Source of the DNA: Anderseniella sp963787895
GTDB taxonomy: Bacteria; Pseudomonadota; Alphaproteobacteria; Rhizobiales; Aestuariivirgaceae
Direction of reading: 5' to 3'
DNA: 64,000 nt
NCBI GenBank assembly: GCA_963787895.1
Contig: CAWBEX010000002.1
Span: forward strand, 1-64,000
Shown: positions 16,685 through 26,000 of the stretch, in pieces
How the letters are laid out: every line of letters starts with the position of its first letter
How positions within the stretch are numbered: the stretch's first letter is position 1
Made by a program: the position numbers and the translations under genes
The notes under the pieces: model-generated
Told to the model about the DNA's origin: nothing
Seen by the model: the letters and a program-made list of their open reading frames with translations, nothing else
Databases searched by the model: none

Positions 16685-19600
16685 TCATTCTGCTGCCTCC
16701 AGTTTAGTTGTAGGTACATCACGGTATGGACCTTCTTTCCATTCCACCCGGTCAAGCTTGTGCACCACGACGAACTCATCGCGGTTGGAGCCCACGGTAC
16801 CGTAGTAGTTGAAACCGTAGGCCTGATGGGCATAGCCACCAATCATATGGGTAGGTTTGGTGATGGCGCGGGTGACCGAGTTGTGGATGCCGCCACGATT
16901 GCCTGTGATTGGTGAGCCCGGCGTATTCACAATCTTCTCCTGCGCGTGATACATGTAAATCGTACCTACTTTCATGCGCTGGGAGACGACCACACGGGCA
17001 ACGATTGCGCCGTTCGAGTTAAATACCTCCACCCAGTCATTATCGACGAGATCTGCCTTTGCAGCGTCTGTTTCAGACAACCATACAACCGGGCCACCAC
17101 GATTCAGCGTCAGCATCATCAGGTTGTCGGAATAGGTCGAATGGATGCCCCACTTCTGGTGCGGCGTAATGAAGTTGAGCACTACTTGCGGCTTGCCGTT
17201 TGACTTCGCTTCAATCACCGGGTTTATCGATTTGGTGTCAATCGGAGGCCGGTAAACACAAAAGCCCTCGCCAAATGCCCGCATCCACAAATGGTCTTGA
17301 TACAGCTGTTGGCGACCAGTCAGTGTACGCCAGGGGATCAACTCGTGCACGTTGGTGTAGCCGGCATTGTAACAGACCTTTTCGCTTTCAATGCCGGACC
17401 AGGTTGGCGAGGAGATGATCTTGCGCGGCTGCGCCACCACATCACGGAACCGGATTTTTTCGTCCTCCTTGGGAAGGGCAAGATGGGCGTGTTCACGCCC
17501 TGTATTCTTGGACAAGGCTTCCCAGGCCTTCACCGCCACTTCACCGTTGGTTTCCGGCGCGAGTGACAGGATCACTTCTGTTGCATCAATGTCTGTTTCA
17601 ATGCGGGGGCGGCCCTTGGTAGCGCCTTCCTCGGTCACAACGCCGTTCAGACGGCCAAGCAGTTCAACTTCGTGCTCGGTATTCCATGTGATACCCTTGC
17701 CACCATTGCCGAGTTTTTCCATAAGTGGCCCGAGCGCGGTGAAGCGCTTGTAGAGGTTCGGATAATCTCGCTCTACAATGGCCACTGTCGGCATTGTCTT
17801 GCCGGGGATAAGATCGACCTCTCCCTTCTTCCAGTCTTTCACGTCAAGCGGCTGTGCAAGCTCGCCGGGCGTGTCGTGTAGAATTGGGACCAGCACAATG
17901 TCCTTCTCCACGCCAAGGACCTCTGGCGCCACCTCGGAGAACTTTTTTGCCAAACCTTTGAAAATGTCCCAGTCACTGCGGGCGTCCCAGGCCGGATCAG
18001 CTGCGGCTGTAAGCGGATGGATAAAGGGGTGCATGTCAGAGGTGTTGAGGTCGTTCTTCTCGTACCAGGTGGCAGTCGGGAGAACTATGTCGGAATAGAC
18101 GCAAGTCGTGGACATGCGGAAGTCCAGTGTCACCAGCAGGTCAAGTTTTCCTTCCGGCGCATCATCATGCCACACAGCTTCTTTCGCGCGCACCCTGCCT
18201 TCATCACCAAGATCCTTACCCATCACTCCATGCGATGTGCCGAGCAAGTGCTTGAGGAAATACTCATGTCCTTTACCTGACGAACCAAGCAGGTTCGAGC
18301 GCCAGACAAATAGGTTGCGCGGCCAATTGGCTTCATCATCAGGGTCTTCGCACGACATGTGCAGCTCGCCCGACTTCAGTTGTTTCGCGACATAGTCCTT
18401 GGGCTCCATCTTTGCCTTGGCCGCCGCCTTGGCGACTTCCAGCGGATTGGTTTTCAGTTGGGGCGCGGAGGGTAACCAACCCATCCGCTCTGCACGGATA
18501 TTGTAGTCGATCAGCGTGCCATCCCACGGCCCGTCTGGCGCTGTTGGCGACAGGATTTCATCAATCTCGAGTGTCTCGTAACGCCACTGGTCTGTGTGCG
18601 CGTAAAAGAACGAGGTCGAATTCATCTGGCGCGGTGGACGGCCCCAGTCGAGGCCAAACGCCAGCGGTAACCACCCGGTTTGAGGGCGCAGTTTCTCCTG
18701 CCCAACATAATGGCTCCAGCCACCACCGGACTGGCCGATGCAACCGCACATCACCAGCATGTTGATGATGCCGCGATAATTCATGTCCATATGGTACCAG
18801 TGGTTCAGGCCAGCACCGAGGATGACCATCGAGCGGCCCTGGGTTTTTTCGGCATTGGTGGCAAACTCGCGCGCCACCGTGATGATCTGGTCGCGAGGAA
18901 CACCAGTAATTTTTTCCGCCCACGCCGGAGTGTAGGGCAGGTAATCGTCATAGGACTTGGCACTGTTGGCGTCGTGCAAGCCGCGATCGAGGCCATAGTT
19001 CGCAACGAACAGGTCAAACACCGTTGTCACGAGCGTGTCACCATCTGCGAGCTTCACCCTTTTCGCTGGTACCGAGCGCAGCAAAACGCTGTCATGATCG
19101 GTGCCTTCGAAATGGTCGTGTTCACGGTTGCCAAAGTAAGGGAAGGCAACTGATGCCACTTCATCATGATTCTCGTCGAGAATCAGACTCATGGTGAGAT
19201 CGACATCCCTGCGTTTCCCGTCCTTTGCTTCCAAGTTCCACTTGCCTTGTTCACCCCAGCGAAACCCGACAGAGCCGTTTGGCACTACGATTTTCTTCGA
19301 CTTGCCGTCGATGGCCAACGTCTTCCAGTCCGGATTGTTCTTCTCGCCCAATGCGCCCTTGATGTCGGAAGCGCGCAACAGCCGGTCAGGCACATATGCG
19401 CCGTTCTTCTTGACCAGCTTCACCAACATCGGCATATCGGTATATCGGCGGCAGTAGTCTTCGAAGTACTCCGCCTGTCGGTCCAGGTGGTATTCGCGCA
19501 GGATGACATGGCCGATTGCCATCGCGAGAGCTGCATCAGTTCCCTGCTTCGGGTGAAGCCACATGTCGGAGAACTTGGCCGCCTCCGAATAGTCTGGTGA

Positions 19601-20443
19601 CACAACGACCGATTTCGCACCTTTGTAGCGAACCTCGGTGTAGAAGTGTGCATCCGGCGTGCGAGTCTGCGGCACGTTAGATCCCCATAACATCAGGAAG
19701 CCGGAGTTGTACCAGTCGGCGCTTTCAGGCACGTCTGTTTGCTCGCCCCACGTCATTGGCGATGCAGGCGGCAAGTCGCAGTACCAGTCGTAGAATGACA
19801 TGCACACGCCACCCAATAGTGACAGGTAGCGCGAACCCGCTGCGTAGGAAACCATCGACATTGCCGGAATCGGCGAGAAGCCAATGACACGGTCCGGGCC
19901 CCATTTCCTTGATGTGTAGGCATTGGCAGCGGCGATAATCTCGTTGACCTCATCCCACTTGGCCCGAACGAAGCCACCGTGGCCGCGCACCTTGATGTAA
20001 TCACGCCGTTTGGCCGGATCCTCCTGGATGGCTGTCCATGCAGCAACCGGAGTGCGGACTGCACGCTCCTTGCGCCACAACTTCAACAGCCGCGACCGGA
20101 TGAGCGGATACTTAACCCGATTGGCGGAGTACATGTACCAGCTGTAAGATGCCCCACGAGAGCAGCCGCGCGGCTCATGGTTCGGCAGATCAGGCCGTGT
20201 TCGTGGGTAGTCTGTTTGCTGGGTTTCCCAAGTAACGATGCCGCCTTTGACGTAGATCTTCCAGGAACACGAGCCCGTGCAGTTCGCGCCGTGGGTGGAG
20301 CGCACGATCTTGTCGTGCTGCCAGCGCTTCCTGTAGCTGTCTTCCCACGAACGGTCTTCGTTGGTCGTGACGCCATGACCTTGCGAAAAAGTGTTGACGT
20401 TCTTGCGGGCCAGGAAGTTCAGACGGTTCAATAGATGTGACAT
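16685..20443 (-). CDS. narG: Respiratory nitrate reductase alpha subunit NarG
   Basis: NarG holds the bis-MGD molybdenum site and the FS0 cluster and reduces nitrate to nitrite in the cytoplasm. The 1,252-residue length is full. The FS0 region shows THGANCTGSCSWKIYVKGG (one His, two Cys) and EPRGCSRGASYSWYMYS. The molybdenum aspartate lies in FYDWYCDLPPASPMTWGEQT. It has no Tat signal, which fits membrane-bound Nar rather than periplasmic Nap. The N terminus MSHLLNRLNFLARKN is typical. It starts 28 bases after narK2 and its stop nearly abuts narH. Confidence 0.97.
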   Translation of the reverse strand: MSHLLNRLNFLARKNVNTFSQGHGVTTNEDRSWEDSYRKRWQHDKIVRSTHGANCTGSCSWKIYVKGGIVTWETQQTDYPRTRPDLPNHEPRGCSRGASYSWYMYSANRVKYPLIRSRLLKLWRKERAVRTPVAAWTAIQEDPAKRRDYIKVRGHGGFVRAKWDEVNEIIAAANAYTSRKWGPDRVIGFSPIPAMSMVSYAAGSRYLSLLGGVCMSFYDWYCDLPPASPMTWGEQTDVPESADWYNSGFLMLWGSNVPQTRTPDAHFYTEVRYKGAKSVVVSPDYSEAAKFSDMWLHPKQGTDAALAMAIGHVILREYHLDRQAEYFEDYCRRYTDMPMLVKLVKKNGAYVPDRLLRASDIKGALGEKNNPDWKTLAIDGKSKKIVVPNGSVGFRWGEQGKWNLEAKDGKRRDVDLTMSLILDENHDEVASVAFPYFGNREHDHFEGTDHDSVLLRSVPAKRVKLADGDTLVTTVFDLFVANYGLDRGLHDANSAKSYDDYLPYTPAWAEKITGVPRDQIITVAREFATNAEKTQGRSMVILGAGLNHWYHMDMNYRGIINMLVMCGCIGQSGGGWSHYVGQEKLRPQTGWLPLAFGLDWGRPPRQMNSTSFFYAHTDQWRYETLEIDEILSPTAPDGPWDGTLIDYNIRAERMGWLPSAPQLKTNPLEVAKAAAKAKMEPKDYVAKQLKSGELHMSCEDPDDEANWPRNLFVWRSNLLGSSGKGHEYFLKHLLGTSHGVMGKDLGDEGRVRAKEAVWHDDAPEGKLDLLVTLDFRMSTTCVYSDIVLPTATWYEKNDLNTSDMHPFIHPLTAAADPAWDARSDWDIFKGLAKKFSEVAPEVLGVEKDIVLVPILHDTPGELAQPLDVKDWKKGEVDLIPGKTMPTVAIVERDYPNLYKRFTALGPLMEKLGNGGKGITWNTEHEVELLGRLNGVVTEEGATKGRPRIETDIDATEVILSLAPETNGEVAVKAWEALSKNTGREHAHLALPKEDEKIRFRDVVAQPRKIISSPTWSGIESEKVCYNAGYTNVHELIPWRTLTGRQQLYQDHLWMRAFGEGFCVYRPPIDTKSINPVIEAKSNGKPQVVLNFITPHQKWGIHSTYSDNLMMLTLNRGGPVVWLSETDAAKADLVDNDWVEVFNSNGAIVARVVVSQRMKVGTIYMYHAQEKIVNTPGSPITGNRGGIHNSVTRAITKPTHMIGGYAHQAYGFNYYGTVGSNRDEFVVVHKLDRVEWKEGPYRDVPTTKLEAAE

Positions 20444-20471
20444 CGTTTCCAGTCCTTGTTGATTTGTTTTC

Positions 20472-21866
20472 TCAGCACGGCACCGAGGCGTTCTTGCGCG
20501 AGTAGAAGTACCAAGTAATCACCACACACACGGCGTAGAACACCAGGAACGTCCACAGCGCAGCATGCGGTTGTCCCGTTATTGAAATCGAGGTGCCATA
20601 GGCCTTCGGAATAAAGAATGCACCATAGGCTGCGATGGCTGACGTAAACGCGATGATGGCTGCACTTTCGCGGCCAGTGATCTTCTGTTGCTCGGCTTCA
20701 TTCGCATTCGGCATCAGCCGCGTGATCTCCTGCTTCATGATCGAAGGGATCATTTGGAAGGTCGATGCGTTGCCGACACCGGTCAGGAAGAACAGGGCCA
20801 TGAAGCAGGCGAAAAAGCCCCAGAAGTTACCGCCATCACCATTGGACGGCAGGAACTGCAGCACGCCAAACACGGCGATGATCATGCCCAGGAATGTCCA
20901 GAAGGTAACCCGGCCGCCGCCGAACTTGTCAGATATCCAGCCTGTAGCAGCACGGCTCAGCGCACCGACAAGCGGGCCCAGAAATGCGTAGGACAAAACG
21001 TTCACATCTGGGAACTGGGTCTTCATCAGAAGCGGGAAACCAGCCGCGTAACCAATGAATGAGCCAAAGGTGCCGGTGTAAAGAACACACATAACCCAAT
21101 TGTGGAAGCGTTTGAGGATCGACAACTGGTCAGCAAGAGATGCCTTGGCATCGGCTATGTCGTTCATGCCGAACCAGGCTGCTATTGCAGAGACAACCAG
21201 GAATGGCACCCAGATAAAGCCGGCGTTCTGCAAAAACAGTTGACCACCTTCCACAGTTTGTTGCGGTTCACCGCCAAACGCACCAAACACTCCGGCCGTG
21301 ATGACCAATGGCACGACGAATTGCATGACAGAGACACCGAGATTGCCGAGACCGGCATTAAGGGCCAGGGCGTTGCCTTTGGTGGCCTTCGGGTAAAAGT
21401 AAGCAATATTGGCCATCGACGACGCGAAGTTTCCGCCCCCAAGACCGCAAAGCAGGGCTAGTGCCAGAAAGGTCGCATATGAAGTGTTGGGATCCCGTAC
21501 CGCAAATCCGATACCGATAGCCGGGATCAAAAGTGAGGCTGTTGACAGCGCAGTCCATTTCCGGCCGCCGAAAATCGGGATCATGAAACTGTAGAAGATG
21601 CGCAGCGTCGCACCAGACAGACCTGGCAGAGCCGCCAACCAGAAGCGCTCGCCAACTGAGAAGTTGAAACCAATGGATGGCATCTTCGCGACGACGACCG
21701 ACCACACCATCCAAACCGAGAACGCAAGCAACAGGTTGGGAATTGATATCCAGAGATTGCGGGTAGCAATTGCCTTGCCTTGGTTTTCCCAGAACTCCTT
21801 GTCTTCTGGACGCCAGTCTGTCAGCACCGGGCCACGTTGGGGTTTAATTGTGCTTGCAGTAACCAT
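20472..21866 (-). CDS. narK2: Nitrate/nitrite transporter, NarK2 type
   Basis: This 464-residue major facilitator protein has about twelve transmembrane segments. It resembles E. coli NarK: LTDWRPEDKEFW near the N terminus, LRIFYSFMIPIFGGRKWTAL with the substrate arginine, and LALLCGLGGGNFASSMANI with the glycine-rich nitrate signature. The second signature is GFFACFMALFFLTGVGNAST. Such proteins exchange nitrate for nitrite across the inner membrane. AAGGGAGA lies 6 bases before the ATG. It lies between narK1 and narG. Confidence 0.93.
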   Translation of the reverse strand: MVTASTIKPQRGPVLTDWRPEDKEFWENQGKAIATRNLWISIPNLLLAFSVWMVWSVVVAKMPSIGFNFSVGERFWLAALPGLSGATLRIFYSFMIPIFGGRKWTALSTASLLIPAIGIGFAVRDPNTSYATFLALALLCGLGGGNFASSMANIAYFYPKATKGNALALNAGLGNLGVSVMQFVVPLVITAGVFGAFGGEPQQTVEGGQLFLQNAGFIWVPFLVVSAIAAWFGMNDIADAKASLADQLSILKRFHNWVMCVLYTGTFGSFIGYAAGFPLLMKTQFPDVNVLSYAFLGPLVGALSRAATGWISDKFGGGRVTFWTFLGMIIAVFGVLQFLPSNGDGGNFWGFFACFMALFFLTGVGNASTFQMIPSIMKQEITRLMPNANEAEQQKITGRESAAIIAFTSAIAAYGAFFIPKAYGTSISITGQPHAALWTFLVFYAVCVVITWYFYSRKNASVPC

Positions 21867-21932
21867 GGGAATCTCCCTTAAGGCTGTGAACAGGGGCGAA
21901 CGGGCCGCACCATGCGGCCCGCACGACTGTGG

Positions 21933-23303
21933 TTACTCGGCCGGCTTCAAGTGGCCGCTTGTGGCAGATATTTTGCCTTGTGCACTCTTTGGTTTGCCAA
22001 GCGGTCTTTCCGGAACATCCGAGAGATATCTCTCTTCTTCCAGGCCGGGGTGGCGGGTCTTCTCCATGCGTCGGATCGCGATATGCATCCAGATCGTCGA
22101 GACGGTGACGAGTGCGAACATCAACATGTAGGGGGCCGTCCAGACACCGGTATAATCGAGCAGGATACCGAACGAGATGGGCAACACGAACCCACCTAGT
22201 CCACCTATCATACCAACGAGACCACCAACCGAACCCACGTGATGCGGGTAGTAAACCGGGATGTGCTTGTAGACCGCGGCCTTGCCCAGGCTCATGACGA
22301 ACCCGAGCACAACCGTGAGCACCACGAACATTGTCAGGTTTACACCGAATGCAAACTCGATTGGCGCCTTGATGCCCTGTACGGTGTAACTTGTCTGTGG
22401 ATAGCTCATGATGAATAGGCACATAAGCGAGACGATGAAGGTGAGGTACATCACGAACCGAGCACCCCACTTGTCCGACATCCAGCCACCAAGCGCGCGA
22501 AACACAGAGCCTGGCAGTGAATACATCCCTGCCAGCACCCCAGCGGTGGTTAGTGGCAGACCGTAGGCACCGACGTAGTAGCGCGGAAGGAACGACGCGA
22601 GCGCTACGAATGCACCAAACACGAAGAAATAATAGGTGGCGAAGCGCCATACCTGTACGTTCTTCAGAGGAGCCAATTGCTCAGCTGCAGACACCGGCTT
22701 GCTTCCAGTCTTTTTGCGGCTGGTCCGTGCCGGATCGTCCTTGCTGAGCGCATAGAACAGCACCGCCGTGATCGCCAGCACTATGGCATAAACCCTGGCA
22801 GTACCTTGCCATCCCATCGCCACCACCAGGAATGGAGCTGCAAAGTTGGTGACAGCTGCGCCTACGTTACCTGCGCCGAAAATACCAAGCGCTGTGCCCT
22901 GCCTTTCCTTCTCGAACCATTGCGAGACGTAGGCCACACCGACAATGAATGAGCCGCCAGCGAGGCCCAACCCCAGAGCCGCCAGAAGGAAAACTTCATA
23001 AGTTTGCACAGATGAAAGCAACCAGACCGCAATTGCCGTGATCAGCATTTGCACCGGAAACAAAATGCGGCCGCCGTACTGCTCGGTCCAAACACCAAGA
23101 AAGATACGGCTGACCGATCCGGTAAGAACTGGCGTGGCAACAAGCAGGCCGAACTGGGTATCCGTAAGACCGAGATCTTGCTTTATTTTGACGCCAATGA
23201 TTGAAAAAATTGTCCAGACTGCGAAGCATACGGTAAAGGCAAATGTACTGAGCCCCAGCGCCCTGTATTGGTCTTGCTGCGTGACCCCATCTAGAGTGTG
23301 CAT
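21933..23303 (-). CDS. narK1: Nitrate transporter, NarK1 type
   Basis: The start is set at ATG 23303 (MHTLDGVTQQDQYRALGL), with GAGAGGGG upstream, giving 456 residues; a longer frame begins at 23342. It is a second MFS protein with about twelve transmembrane segments, and carries GSVSRIFLGVWTEQYGGR and LGLGLAGGSFIVGVAYVSQW. It belongs to the NarK1/NasA-like group, thought to import nitrate with protons. In Paracoccus the NarK1 and NarK2 types are fused in one chain; here they are separate adjacent genes. It is first in the nar cluster, behind an FNR-type site. Confidence 0.92.
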   Translation of the reverse strand: MHTLDGVTQQDQYRALGLSTFAFTVCFAVWTIFSIIGVKIKQDLGLTDTQFGLLVATPVLTGSVSRIFLGVWTEQYGGRILFPVQMLITAIAVWLLSSVQTYEVFLLAALGLGLAGGSFIVGVAYVSQWFEKERQGTALGIFGAGNVGAAVTNFAAPFLVVAMGWQGTARVYAIVLAITAVLFYALSKDDPARTSRKKTGSKPVSAAEQLAPLKNVQVWRFATYYFFVFGAFVALASFLPRYYVGAYGLPLTTAGVLAGMYSLPGSVFRALGGWMSDKWGARFVMYLTFIVSLMCLFIMSYPQTSYTVQGIKAPIEFAFGVNLTMFVVLTVVLGFVMSLGKAAVYKHIPVYYPHHVGSVGGLVGMIGGLGGFVLPISFGILLDYTGVWTAPYMLMFALVTVSTIWMHIAIRRMEKTRHPGLEEERYLSDVPERPLGKPKSAQGKISATSGHLKPAE

Positions 23304-23392
23304 TGCTCCAACCCCTCTCTTGCACGCGCGGAAGAAACCCACGCAAATCGGTTAAGGACGGTGGCAGCATCTGCTGAATGTAAGTCCAGCGG

Positions 23393-23406
23393 TTGATCCA
23401 GATCAA
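23393..23406. promoter_or_regulatory. FNR/NarR-type site upstream of narK1
   Basis: TTGATCCAGATCAA is a perfect TTGAT-N4-ATCAA palindrome. It lies 90 bases before the narK1 start, which leaves room for a class II activated promoter. Confidence 0.85.
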
Positions 23407-23528
23407 AACGAGAGGACTTCGCAGTGAAACAAGAGCGCGATTAAAAATCAGCAATTTCAACAAGATAAAAAATCAATTAATCGAATTGCGATCGACCGCC
23501 CGGCTTGCTAATTTGATCAAGTTGGGAA

Positions 23529-23542
23529 TTGATATTTATCAA
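23529..23542. promoter_or_regulatory. FNR/NarR-type site overlapping the regulator's leader
   Basis: TTGATATTTATCAA is a second perfect palindrome. It ends 11 bases before the regulator's TTG start and touches its AAGGAG ribosome site. That position fits repression of the gene by its own product or by FNR rather than activation. Confidence 0.8.
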
Positions 23543-23553
23543 GGAGAATTATT

Positions 23554-24252
23554 TTGCGGTCCACCGACTTGCCGCAGATCAGGTCATTGCAACTCTTCCA
23601 GAGTATGGAGGAGTGCAACTTCGATGCCCTCATGGAAGTTGCCTATCTGCAGACTTTTCCACCACAGCTGGAACTGATTGCGGAGGGCGATCCTGCCGAC
23701 TTCCTCTATATAGTCGTGGATGGCGAGGTAGAGCTTTACGCAAAGACCAATGGCCGTAAGTCAATCATGGGCATTGTCAAGCCTGTTGGTACGTTCATTC
23801 TTGCAGCTGCAATCAAGGACGCCGTATACCTGATGTCGGCGCGGACGATAGGCAGAGCCAAGTTATTGCTGATTCCTTCTGAGGATATTCGTAAAGCGTT
23901 TGAGGCCGATGGAGCATTTGCCCGCGCCATCGTGGGTGAACTGGCAAACTGTTACCGTCAGGTTGTGAAGGAATACAAGGATCTGAAGTTGAGAACGGCA
24001 GTTGAAAGGCTTGCAAATCGTCTATTGCGCTATCACAAGGATCAGGGAGCAAGCGGATCCCTCGAACTACCCAATGACAAACGCACACTTGCCTCTGTCC
24101 TTGGCATGACACCCGAAAATCTGTCGCGGGCCTTCAACACATTGAAGCCCTATGGTGTCTCTGTCGATGGCATGACCATCGGTCTATCGGACATTGGGGC
24201 CCTGGAGAACTTGGCAAAACCTAACTCGCTCATTGACGACCGAAGCACCTAG
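23554..24252 (+). CDS. Crp/Fnr-family regulator, NarR-like
   Basis: The start is a TTG with AAGGAG 8 bases upstream. The 232-residue protein has a cyclic-nucleotide-like sensor barrel (about residues 15-120), a long dimer helix, and a C-terminal Crp helix-turn-helix with RTLASVLGMTPENLSRAFNT. There is no N-terminal cluster of cysteines, so it cannot hold an FNR-type 4Fe-4S cluster. Paracoccus NarR, which activates nar genes in response to nitrate or nitrite, is likewise cluster-free and lies next to nar. Divergent placement from narK1 and nearby FNR boxes support that role. DNR/NnrR-type NO sensing is an alternative. Confidence 0.82.
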   Translation: MRSTDLPQIRSLQLFQSMEECNFDALMEVAYLQTFPPQLELIAEGDPADFLYIVVDGEVELYAKTNGRKSIMGIVKPVGTFILAAAIKDAVYLMSARTIGRAKLLLIPSEDIRKAFEADGAFARAIVGELANCYRQVVKEYKDLKLRTAVERLANRLLRYHKDQGASGSLELPNDKRTLASVLGMTPENLSRAFNTLKPYGVSVDGMTIGLSDIGALENLAKPNSLIDDRST

Positions 24253-24256
24253 CCTG

Positions 24257-24282
24257 CCAACTCCACCAACTCCACCAACTCC
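24257..24282. repeat. Three tandem copies of a 9-base unit
   Basis: CCAACTCCA occurs three times in a row, the last copy ending in C instead of A. It starts just after the regulator's stop codon. No function is apparent. Confidence 0.7.
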
Positions 24283-24485
24283 CAGAAGTGTTGAGTGCTT
24301 GTGCAGAATGAGGCGTTTGCCAGTCAATATTGCCAGATATGGAAGTGAAGTTCCCGTATTAGAGAATCGGGAAATTTCGGGCCACGACACAAGCACTGCA
24401 TCTTTCTGCATGCCAGGATTACGGGGAACCCATTCTAGACCTGTTGAGCCCATCAGCACACTTAGCCAGTTCGGCGCAAGCTGCA

Positions 24486-24499
24486 TTGATTTCGATCAA
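24486..24499. promoter_or_regulatory. FNR/NarR-type site upstream of the flavodoxin gene
   Basis: TTGATTTCGATCAA is a third perfect TTGAT-N4-ATCAA palindrome, 66 bases before the ATG at 24565. It ties the flavodoxin-like gene to the nitrate regulon. Confidence 0.83.
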
Positions 24500-24564
24500 G
24501 TTGTCGTCAGGTCGTCAGTGCAATGATGCATTCTTGGATTGATCGCTCATTTGGGAGGTTCGCC

Positions 24565-25095
24565 ATGAAGGTATTGATTACCTACGCAACCACCGAGGGA
24601 CAAACCAGCAAGATTGCCGGGTTCATTGCTGACCAGCTTATCAGCATGGGACTCGATGCCGAACTGCACGACAGTTTGCGACGACGGCAGTCTGTGCACG
24701 CTGACGATTATGATGCTTTCGTTGTTGCTGGTTCGGTTCACCAGGAACGACATCAGCGCGAGATTGAAGCATTCGTCGCGTCTTGCTTGAAGACGCTGCA
24801 AACCAAGCCAAACCTGTTCGTATCTGTTAGCCTCGCCGCGGCTTTTGACGCAAAGGCAGCGGACGCAAAGAATTACATTAAGGATTTTCAGTTGCGCACA
24901 GGTTGGACGCCTGCACTCAGTCTGCCGGTTGCTGGCGCAATCAAGAGCGAAGAGTACGATTACTTCCAGCAGCAAATCCTTGAACACGTCGTGATGTGCG
25001 ACGATGAAACATTCAAATCTGAAGAAAGCAGGGAATTCACCGACTGGGAAACCCTGGCCGACGAGGTCAACAAGTTCGCAGCCAGGCTGGAGTAG
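24565..25095 (+). CDS. Flavodoxin-domain protein, HemG-like
   Basis: The ATG at 24565 has GGGAGG at good spacing. The product, about 176 residues, begins MKVLITYATTEGQTSKIAGF, where TYATTEGQT is the FMN phosphate loop. VVAGSVHQERHQREIEAFV and the SLAAAFDAKAADAKNYIKDF segment match the HemG/flavodoxin_5 family, whose E. coli member oxidises protoporphyrinogen IX with electrons passed to quinones, also under anaerobic nitrate respiration. A haem-synthesis role would suit an operon that needs NarI haem b. An FNR-type site precedes it. Confidence 0.82.
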   Translation: MKVLITYATTEGQTSKIAGFIADQLISMGLDAELHDSLRRRQSVHADDYDAFVVAGSVHQERHQREIEAFVASCLKTLQTKPNLFVSVSLAAAFDAKAADAKNYIKDFQLRTGWTPALSLPVAGAIKSEEYDYFQQQILEHVVMCDDETFKSEESREFTDWETLADEVNKFAARLE

Positions 25096-25323
25096 CAGAG
25101 TTGAAATCGCCTAGAGGCGAGACGAGCTCGAACTTTACACCTTTCCCGGAGACCAGAAGCTGGTAGGGCCAGCCTGCAGACTCCTGCGGGTCCGGTCGAG
25201 TATCTCCATTGCACATGCAATCTGGACCCTGTTCCCCGTCGGCGCTGCTCTGATCCCCAATGACTGGACTGTTCTAAGTTAGAGTTTTCCGCTTGAGACT
25301 CCTGGCTGGAACAAGGAGTGGAA

Positions 25324-25400
25324 ATGATCAAGGCATCGAAGTTTTCTGACGCCCAGAAGACGTTTATCTTGAAGCAGGGTGATGATGAAATTCCTGCATC
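25324..25400 (+). pseudogene. 5' remnant of an IS3-family (IS407-like) transposase orfA
   Basis: After AAGGAGTGGAA an ATG opens a frame reading MIKASKFSDAQKTFILKQGD and then DE. This matches from memory the N terminus of IS3-family OrfA proteins (K-SKFSDAQKAFILKQG). After about 23 codons the similarity ends and the expected VAEICRKAGIS helix-turn-helix is missing. The rest of the element is not found nearby, so this is a decayed stub. Confidence 0.75.
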
Positions 25401-26000
25401 TCCGAAGGGGGCAGTTGCCCCATCCCATTGGCAAAAGTCGCTGCATCACAACTTATCGCCATCACTTGGACCCTATGGATGTTCGGTCTTGGCCAATCGG
25501 CATATGATGTAGCTCTGCAGCGAAAGTCCGCTTCCCGCCCTTTCAAGCCATCATTTCCCTCAGCATTGTACAGTTATGGCATGAAATTCATTGAGTCACG
25601 GGTTCCACCCATAGAATCCAACTTTCTCCGACAGCATAGGCCTAAGAGATGGATTCGCACGATGCACACATCCAATACACCGCTGATCCAGTTGAACTGT
25701 TTTACACCCGCCATCGCGCAGTAAAGGTCAGACAACTGCCAAAGCGTAAATGTTCAAATATACCCACTCCCGACAATCTAGAGCCAAAAGTTACGCAGAA
25801 TGCAAAGTGGCCTTTTCAGTTTCAGCGCCATGAGTTCAGGACAAGGGCTTTCACAAAGCAGACCGTTTGTGGTTCATTACCAGTTCAATTTTGGTTCACT
25901 CTAATCCACAATAGACTTTTAGAATCCCCCATCAGTTACCTCAGGCGTTACCTTACGCGTCGCCGCCCAGTAGCGAATGAAGCTAAGTTATTGAAAGTTT
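25401..26000. other. Gene-free stretch before tRNA-Met
   Basis: I see no gene here. Bases 25517-25540 (GCAGCGAAAGTCCGCTTCCC and following GCCC) repeat a block found near 5620 and 3855. The remaining sequence is AT-richer and has only short frames. The tRNA gene that follows has its 3' end on this side. Confidence 0.5.

Noticed and set aside
24257..24282. The tandem CCAACTCCA units as a CRISPR or iteron array
   Set aside because: Only three adjoining 9-base units are present, with no spacers and no replication genes.
1..26000. A second copy of the tRNA-Met 3' end as an attachment site
   Set aside because: Reading the left part of the window I found no matching stretch to the tRNA tail.
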